The notes under the pieces: model-generated
Databases searched by the model: none
What the model saw: the letters and a program-made list of their open reading frames with translations, nothing else
Told to the model about the DNA's origin: nothing
Shown: one piece after another, positions 60,501-64,000 of the stretch
Numbering within the stretch: the first letter of the stretch is position 1
How the letters are laid out: each line of letters begins with the position of its first letter
Source of the DNA: Rhea pennata
Taxonomy: Eukaryota > Chordata > Aves > Rheiformes > Rheidae
DNA length: 64,000 nt
Assembly: GCF_028389875.1 (NCBI RefSeq)
Contig: NC_084674.1
Location: forward strand, 11,813,501 to 11,877,500
Reading direction: 5' to 3'
Made by a program: the position numbers and the translations under genes

Positions 60501-61183
60501 TCAGTTATGTCCATGGAAGTCTTGTTATTGTTTAACAAGAGACAAGTGTTTTCCAAAGTATCACTGTTTTATATTGCTCTTCTGTTTTGACATACCCACT
60601 TGCTTGATTTCTTCCTCCAAGCCAAGAAATGTAGCTAACAGGATCAGAGTAGTCTGCTCTTTGTCATGTGATTTAGTTCATAATTTTTACCCCATTGTGC
60701 AAGGTGAAAAGCAGGGTCTTTTTAAAGCTGGCTTATTTTTATTCTTTTGCTACCAAAAGTATTTTGCTTATGTTGAGAGAATGCTTGACATCTGAAAATA
60801 GAAACATGCTGCTCACACTGCTTTGGATGGGAAGCCCAAAGCAGAGCAGAGCAGTCAACTTGTGTAATGTCTGTAAGTATCACTATGGCTGAAGATGAGC
60901 CTTTGTAGAAAGGGCCAATTAAGAGTAACTTCTAGAGCTCCTTTTCCATTTTCACACCTGTTTTTTCTAGACTGAGCAATCAGCACCTGAGGCAGAGAAA
61001 CGAGCTGGATTCTCTTCTGATGAAGAAGGAGGTCCAAGTTCACAGACTGCAGTAGAGGATGTGGCTATTTCTTGGCCCCAGAATCGCCAGGTAGAGAGGC
61101 AGAAGGAAGAGAAGACAACCAGGAAGAGCAAGCGAGAAAAGAAAGGAGAAGCAGCGCAGTTGTTTCCCTTTGAGAAGCTGTGA
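48416..61183 (+). CDS. XPC: XPC, damage sensor of global-genome nucleotide excision repair (16 coding exons)
   Basis: XPC, with RAD23B and centrin-2, recognises helix-distorting DNA lesions in the nucleus and recruits TFIIH to start global-genome excision repair. I joined 16 exons, all with GT-AG junctions and matching phases, into a 964-codon frame; human XPC is 940 aa. Order: basic N-terminus (1-100), acidic TFIIH p62-binding segment (W141, V144), transglutaminase-like domain in two parts (about 185-340 and 550-660) split by a Lys/Ser/Glu-rich linker in exon 9, beta-hairpin domains BHD1-3 (about 660-850), centrin-binding helix (W874, L877, L881) and a TFIIH-interacting tail. Residues matching human W531, W542, W690, F733, F797 and F799 are present as W557, W568, W716, F759, F823 and F825. 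The start is the ATG with a good Kozak context whose first five residues (MARKR) equal human; an upstream in-frame ATG at 48266 lies in promoter sequence. Identity is certain; exact ends rest on splice reading by eye. Confidence 0.98.
49110..49320 (+). CDS. XPC: XPC coding exon 2 (aa 33-103)
   Basis: The exon is bounded by a CTTCTAG acceptor and a GTAACT donor, phase 1 in and phase 2 out. It encodes a Lys/Ser/Glu-rich, probably disordered N-terminal region that is poorly conserved with human; the assignment rests on frame continuity and exon position. Intron 2 (49321-50189) contains no recognisable element. Confidence 0.9.
50190..50317 (+). CDS. XPC: XPC coding exon 3 (aa 103-146), acidic TFIIH-binding segment
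   Basis: The exon encodes an acidic segment with six consecutive GAT codons (50269-50286), giving a poly-Asp run, followed by EDEWEDVE. W141 and V144 match the tryptophan and valine that in human XPC dock on the PH domain of the TFIIH p62 subunit. Intron 3 (50318-51189) shows nothing recognisable. Confidence 0.95.
51190..51313 (+). CDS. XPC: XPC coding exon 4 (aa 146-187)
   Basis: The exon carries the conserved [14 protein letters not shown] block that leads into the transglutaminase-like domain. Phase 1 in, phase 2 out, donor GTAAGA. Intron 4 (51314-52245) contains a MIR-like fragment near 51555-51690. Confidence 0.96.
51555..51690 (+). mobile_element. MIR-like fossil in XPC intron 4
   Basis: CTTCATTGTGCTTTAGTGTCC, CTATTTCCAAACTAAGGATAA and a GTTGTTTTACTG segment match the sense core and tail of MIR (the CTCTGTGCCTCAGTTTCC region). 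Diverged. Confidence 0.5.
52246..52330 (+). CDS. XPC: XPC coding exon 5 (aa 187-215)
   Basis: The exon encodes the start of the transglutaminase-like domain, with MKRFNK and EDTHK as in human. It begins after ACGCAG and ends on a full codon before GTATTG. Intron 5 (52331-52832) has nothing recognisable. Confidence 0.97.
52833..52990 (+). CDS. XPC: XPC coding exon 6 (aa 216-268)
   Basis: The exon encodes the [14 protein letters not shown] and LYLSNLVKW blocks of the transglutaminase-like domain. The last codon (Trp) is split TG/G across the next intron, which confirms the join. Confidence 0.98.
53196..53316 (+). CDS. XPC: XPC coding exon 7 (aa 268-308)
   Basis: The exon encodes [10 protein letters not shown] and [13 protein letters not shown], core transglutaminase-like domain sequence. 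The frame ends at a codon boundary before GTAGGT. Intron 7 (53317-54737, the longest) carries a MIR-like fragment near 54400-54590. Confidence 0.98.
54400..54590 (+). mobile_element. MIR-like fossil in XPC intron 7
   Basis: GATTTGGGCAACTTAATG, CTCTTCATCTGTGAGACAG and AGATAACAGCAGCCCCCC match the sense core of a MIR-type SINE, followed by a TAACGTCATAAATAAG tail. Diverged. Confidence 0.5.
54738..54827 (+). CDS. XPC: XPC coding exon 8 (aa 309-338)
   Basis: The exon encodes [12 protein letters not shown] and LVLSLQP, the hydrophobic end of the first part of the transglutaminase-like domain. It is exactly 30 codons in phase 0. Intron 8 (54828-55614) is AT-rich with no recognisable element. Confidence 0.98.
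55615..56550 (+). CDS. XPC: XPC coding exon 9 (aa 339-650), linker and second half of the TGD
   Basis: This is the large central exon of 312 codons. The first two thirds encode a low-complexity Lys/Ser/Glu linker that splits the transglutaminase-like domain. The last third encodes the conserved [16 protein letters not shown] and RRYDPVWMT blocks. W557 and W568 match human W531 and W542. It ends in phase 0 before GTAAGG. Confidence 0.98.
56892..57430 (-). mobile_element. CR1 LINE 3' fragment, avian type, in XPC intron 9
   Basis: The left end is the CR1 3' terminus in antisense (GGTTGGAAGGGACCTCTGGAG), and the sequence runs rightward into the end of ORF2. On the minus strand 56935-57210 is free of stops and reads the ORF2 C-terminus ([27 protein letters not shown]). 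Near 57396 the match jumps from the AGACGCAGCCTCC part of CR1 to a part normally a few hundred bases further 5' (AGCCTGTCTAGGTCTC), suggesting an internal deletion. The element is 5'-truncated like most CR1 copies and fills more than half of the 971-bp intron. Confidence 0.92.
57522..57682 (+). CDS. XPC: XPC coding exon 10 (aa 651-704), start of BHD1
   Basis: The exon encodes [26 protein letters not shown] and [10 protein letters not shown], which lie at the end of the transglutaminase-like domain and in BHD1. The acceptor at 57520-57521 is about 90 bp downstream of a CR1 insertion. The last codon (Arg) is split AG/A. Confidence 0.98.
58006..58087 (+). CDS. XPC: XPC coding exon 11 (aa 704-731)
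   Basis: The exon encodes [14 protein letters not shown] and GEVPYK in BHD1/BHD2. W716 corresponds to human W690, an aromatic damage-sensing residue mutated in a xeroderma pigmentosum patient (W690S). Intron 11 (58088-58529) shows nothing recognisable. Confidence 0.98.
58530..58664 (+). CDS. XPC: XPC coding exon 12 (aa 732-776)
   Basis: The exon encodes [16 protein letters not shown] and [15 protein letters not shown] in BHD2/BHD3. F759 corresponds to human F733. Exactly 45 codons, phase 0 at both ends. Intron 12 (58665-59132) has no recognisable element. Confidence 0.98.
59133..59302 (+). CDS. XPC: XPC coding exon 13 (aa 777-833), BHD3
   Basis: The exon encodes the BHD3 core: [24 protein letters not shown] and [15 protein letters not shown]823 and F825 match human F797 and F799, which insert into the undamaged strand. 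Y782 stands where human has F756. The last codon (Val) is split GT/T. Intron 13 (59303-59613) shows nothing recognisable. Confidence 0.98.
59614..59707 (+). CDS. XPC: XPC coding exon 14 (aa 833-864)
   Basis: The exon encodes TDGYVVCEE followed by a charged helix ([11 protein letters not shown]) that leads to the centrin-binding segment. It ends in phase 0 before GTGAGA. Intron 14 (59708-60207) shows nothing recognisable. Confidence 0.97.
60208..60297 (+). CDS. XPC: XPC coding exon 15 (aa 865-894), centrin-2-binding helix
   Basis: The exon encodes the amphipathic helix [20 protein letters not shown]874, L877 and L881 match the human 1-4-8 anchor (W848, L851, L855) bound by centrin-2. Exactly 30 codons. 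Intron 15 (60298-60970) shows nothing recognisable. Confidence 0.98.
60971..61183 (+). CDS. XPC: XPC coding exon 16 (aa 895-964) and stop
   Basis: The terminal coding exon contains FSSDEE, ISWPQNR, a Lys-rich block and the C-terminal LFPFEKL (human ends LFPFEQL), then TGA at 61181-61183. This region contributes to TFIIH binding in human XPC. Confidence 0.98.
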   Translation, partial: TEQSAPEAEKRAGFSSDEEGGPSSQTAVEDVAISWPQNRQVERQKEEKTTRKSKREKKGEAAQLFPFEKL

Positions 61184-61490
61184 TGAGAACAAGCATTTCT
61201 TTACCACTGCCAGATGCAAGGATGATGGTGTCACCATAGGAGTATGCTTTGCCAGCTAAGGATTTTTAGCCTTCATTGTGTTTCTGAGCTGTCAGTGACC
61301 AACCTAGTTCAGCATCAAGAATTTCTGTTGCTATCACAGAAAACCATGTTCATCCTTTTATCCTTGGAGTCGTAAGAAGCAGATGTGGGGTTGTATCTTT
61401 TCAGAAGAATACTATCCTTGCACAGCTGGGTTTTTTTTACTCCCTTTTATAAGTATCAATTTGTATGCCAATAAATCTGTTTTCTTTGGC
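61184..61490 (+). other. XPC: XPC 3' untranslated region
   Basis: This is the stretch from the stop codon to just past the AATAAA at 61470. The end is inferred from the usual 10-30 nt spacing to the cleavage site. Use of the signal is not shown by the sequence alone. Confidence 0.75.
61470..61475 (+). terminator. XPC: XPC poly(A) signal AATAAA
   Basis: This is a canonical hexamer 287 bp after the XPC stop codon, followed by T-rich and GT-containing sequence. It is the first AATAAA after the stop. Confidence 0.8.
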
Positions 61491-61875
61491 ATTTCTTTAA
61501 TTGTAACAACCTCTTCCCATTTTTTCCTGCTTGTCCAGAACTAAAACATACAGCTACTAGTTAACTGTCTGAGGTGCTAAGTCCTCTTAGATGCTTCCAT
61601 TCATATCGTATCCAAATCAGTGGCAAGGTAGAGCTCCAGTCTCACCAGTTACTTCTTTATCACAGATAGGGAAACACTTTCTCTAAGGTGTGAAGGAAGA
61701 TGTGATCAGTATTTGGAGGAATCTGAAAATTTGCTTGGTAAAGAATACCTGCTTTTTGAGAAAACTCTTTTCAGCTCAGGATCAGAAATCTTGCAGACCA
61801 GAAGGGGGTAGCCCTATCCCCGTTTCAAACATCAGGTTAAACATGGCATCTTAAGTCATTTTAAAAAATATTTGT

Positions 61876-61920
61876 GTGTTTTGGTTTGTTTGGTTTGTTT
61901 GTATGTATGGTTTGGTTTTG
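61876..61920. repeat. GTTT/GGTTT-rich simple repeat
   Basis: Imperfect GTTT and GGTTTG units on the plus strand, downstream of XPC. Confidence 0.7.
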
Positions 61921-62304
61921 TATTAATACCAGGTGGTTTTGTTCTGGAGCATAATGTCTAAAACTGGCTGAGTGTCACTGTCAGAAGTGAAAGTCACTGA
62001 AAACAGAGAACTTTTGTAAATATTATTCAGTATCTAAGCACTTGCAAAGTGGTAAGAGAGGAATATTAAATCTACAGAAGCTTTTCTTCCAGTTTTATAA
62101 TAGAAATACTTACTGATCTGTCTTTTGCAGTGATTTTTAGGACAAAATGACACCAACACCATCACTTTAAAAGTAGAGGGGGATACAGTCCATTCATTGC
62201 TGGGCATTGTCACAGGGGAAAGATTGAAATGTAAGAAAATGGTTTTCATTTAAATACGCTCAGAGGAAAAAAAAATCTATTTTTATACTGTATATATGGA
62301 ACAA

Positions 62305-62310
62305 AATAAA
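62305..62310 (+). terminator. possible distal XPC poly(A) signal
   Basis: This is a second plus-strand AATAAA about 0.8 kb beyond the first. It could serve a longer XPC 3' UTR or be a chance match in AT-rich DNA. Confidence 0.2.
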
Positions 62311-62582
62311 GTATTGAAAAAGATTAATCTTGTCTCTTACCTCTCTCTTCTGGCTATCTCATTTTTCCATAAGCAGCTCGGTTTGCCAGGAAAGATTCTT
62401 ACACAAGGATTAACAACCAACCAAACATCTCAGCTGCTGTGCTCTTATTTTTTCACCACAGCATTGCCAGAAGTTAAAAGGTCAGATCCCAGAATTTCCC
62501 AGCACTGGCTGATAGTGAATTGTTTTAATGTTGATGGTCTTTTTTATTTTGAGTTTTTGTAGTCAAGTCCTATGTCATGCAG

Positions 62583-62602
62583 GACTGACTGACTGACTGA
62601 CT
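62583..62602. repeat. (GACT)5 microsatellite
   Basis: Five perfect GACT units downstream of XPC. Confidence 0.9.
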
Positions 62603-63287
62603 TACTTAAAGAAAAATTCAACCCTTTCACAAGCATGTAGAACTGCAGCAGGCTAAGGACATGGTTTCTCCTCTTACGCATGGTGCAGATATGCAGGATA
62701 CACCCTGTGATGAATACTTTGAATGTAAGGATCTAAGTCCAGCTCCTGCTGATATCAGTAATTTTTCACCCATTTAAAACAGAGTGGGCATCAGCTATAG
62801 CAGAGCAACTCTCCACTTCTTAACTTGTGACACTTCCCATAGATACCCAAAGTTACGAAGCTGGCCAGCACACACAGGCTGCGAGGAAAGAGAAAGTAAC
62901 TTCTGAAGGTGGGAACTTACTCTCCTTAGCTGTATAAGGAACCAACCCTAACTTAAGATGCAAAAAGTAATATAGAGTAAATATACCTTATGGGAGAGCA
63001 AAGCCAAAACTAGATTATTGACATACCAAGTGATGTCCTGTCAAATTTTGGTAGGGAGGCACAATAAGGATTGCTGCAGTAGTTCCTATAGAAACCTTGC
63101 TTGTGTACATACAATGAAAGCAAGCCCGGGCTCCTCCACTGTGCCTGTCATGGAAAAATACATTCTTTCCTGTGGAATGTATTTTATTTTGCATCATTCC
63201 TGTGCACAAACTACTATATAAAAACTAAGTATTTTAAGCTTCTGACTATATCAGTAAACCTCCAGTTCCCTTAAAATATGTTGAATT

Positions 63288-63418
63288 GGGGGCAGGTTTA
63301 GCTCGGTTAGAACGTGGTGCTGCTAATGCCAAGGTCGCAGGTTCAATCACCATAGGAGCTACACTGAGGGTTGGACTAGATGCTCTCCAGAGGTCCCTTC
63401 CAACCTTACCATGCTATG
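63288..63418 (+). mobile_element. tRNA-Ile-like SINE with a CR1-like tail
   Basis: The head (63288-63361) resembles tRNA-Ile: an A box near 63299-63310 (TAGCTCGGTTAG), then GTGGTGCT, GCCAAGGTCGCAGG, and a B box at 63340-63350 (GGTTCAATCAC). It passes directly into a CR1 3' end in sense (GGTTGGACTAGATGCTCTCC then GAGGTCCCTTCCAACC), ending near ATGCTATGAATT. This is the layout of tRNA/CR1 SINEs such as TguSINE1 of passerine birds, but my memory of the TguSINE1 tail differs from this one. RNA polymerase III would transcribe it and CR1 machinery would copy it. Confidence 0.85.
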
Positions 63419-63773
63419 AATTAAGTCAAGTTGAACCATCATGCTTTTCAAATGATCCTCGTGGAGGTAAGGTAGTTACTGTTATTTAGTAAGTAATGAG
63501 GAGTAAAGACCACAGTGGTCTGCAACCAACTGTCATCAAGTGGACTTGATGTATGTGTATGTGCACTGCAGAACTTGCTTCCCAAGATGAAAAAATATTT
63601 GCAGGCTGTATAAAACTCAACTGCATGTTTATCTAAACCACCAGTAGAAAACTAGTTGGTTTAGAAACTACAGATTATATTCCTCCCTTTACTTGGACAC
63701 TATCCAGGCACATGAAATACACAATAAAGGCACTCAAAAAAAGAAGCCTACAGACAGCCTTTTGAAAATCATT

Positions 63774-63779
63774 TTTATT
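63774..63779 (-). terminator. minus-strand poly(A) signal, possible 3' end of a convergent gene
   Basis: This is an AATAAA on the minus strand (AATAAAAATG context) 2.3 kb past the XPC signal. In human the gene tail to tail with XPC is TMEM43, so 63780-64000 could be the end of its 3' UTR. No coding sequence is inside the window, so this is inference from synteny. Confidence 0.35.
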
Positions 63780-64000
63780 AAATATACAAAAGTTCAGCAC
63801 TTTGTAGAAAATGTTTTCTCCACCTCTGTGGAGAATGGTTGTAGCTTCCTGTATAATTTGTATAACAGCACTCCAACACTTCTGGTTTTCTCCCCAGCTA
63901 AATGCAACTCCTCATTTGATGGAGCAAAAGATGCGTTAGAGTGGCAGAAATAGATTGTTCAGTCTCCCTAACACACTCCTTGCTTTAGACTAGTTCTTGT

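Larger units (their letters stand above)
61491..63287. other. intergenic, 3' of XPC
   Basis: No exon recognisable. Contains simple repeats and a second plus-strand AATAAA. Part may be an extended XPC 3' UTR. Confidence 0.5.

Noticed and set aside
63288-63361. A functional tRNA-Ile gene
   Set aside because: The D arm is shortened, the anticodon loop is altered, the acceptor ends do not pair well, there is no T-run terminator, and the sequence continues into a CR1 tail. It is a SINE head.
1-64000. CRISPR arrays, prokaryotic operons, phage or defence systems
   Set aside because: The sequence is a vertebrate nuclear locus with spliced genes, and no regularly spaced identical repeats are present.

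Overview
The window is from a vertebrate nuclear genome and almost certainly from a bird. The genes are intron-split with GT-AG junctions. The interspersed repeats are of CR1 type, including one relatively intact avian-style CR1 3' end. At the right end lies a SINE with a tRNA-Ile-like head and a CR1-like tail, an architecture I know from passerine birds. The order assignment (passerine) is a tentative inference. The class assignment is firmer.

Two protein genes can be read completely. LSM3 (minus strand, 4 coding exons, 45791-48228, 102 aa) encodes a ring subunit of the Lsm1-7 and Lsm2-8 RNA-binding complexes. XPC (plus strand, 16 coding exons, 48416-61183, 964 aa) encodes the damage sensor of global-genome nucleotide excision repair. 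They are head to head: their start codons are 187 bp apart inside one CpG island (about 47880-48730) that must act as a bidirectional promoter. The same pairing exists in human. XPC ends with a poly(A) signal at 61470. A minus-strand AATAAA at 63774, near the right edge, fits the 3' end of a convergent neighbour (TMEM43 in the human order), but no coding sequence of that gene is inside the window.

Layout: 1-45.4 kb is AT-rich intergenic DNA with no gene I can support. In the human order the next gene beyond LSM3 is SLC6A6, and none of its exons is recognisable here. This flank holds an isolated CpG-rich patch (2140-2420), MIR-like and CR1/L3-like fossils (including a roughly 1.9-kb CR1 body at 41760-43700), a strongly diverged minisatellite with a period near 62 bp (13325-13725), a purine-rich minus-strand stretch with broken coding-like frames (13912-14367), and several microsatellites and long A or T runs. 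45.5-48.2 kb is LSM3, 48.4-61.5 kb is XPC, and 61.5-64 kb is the intergenic tail with the chimeric SINE.

I found no new multi-gene system. The items most worth a second look are the tRNA/CR1 SINE, the internally deleted CR1 beside the XPC exon 10 acceptor, the degenerate minisatellite and the orphan CpG patch.
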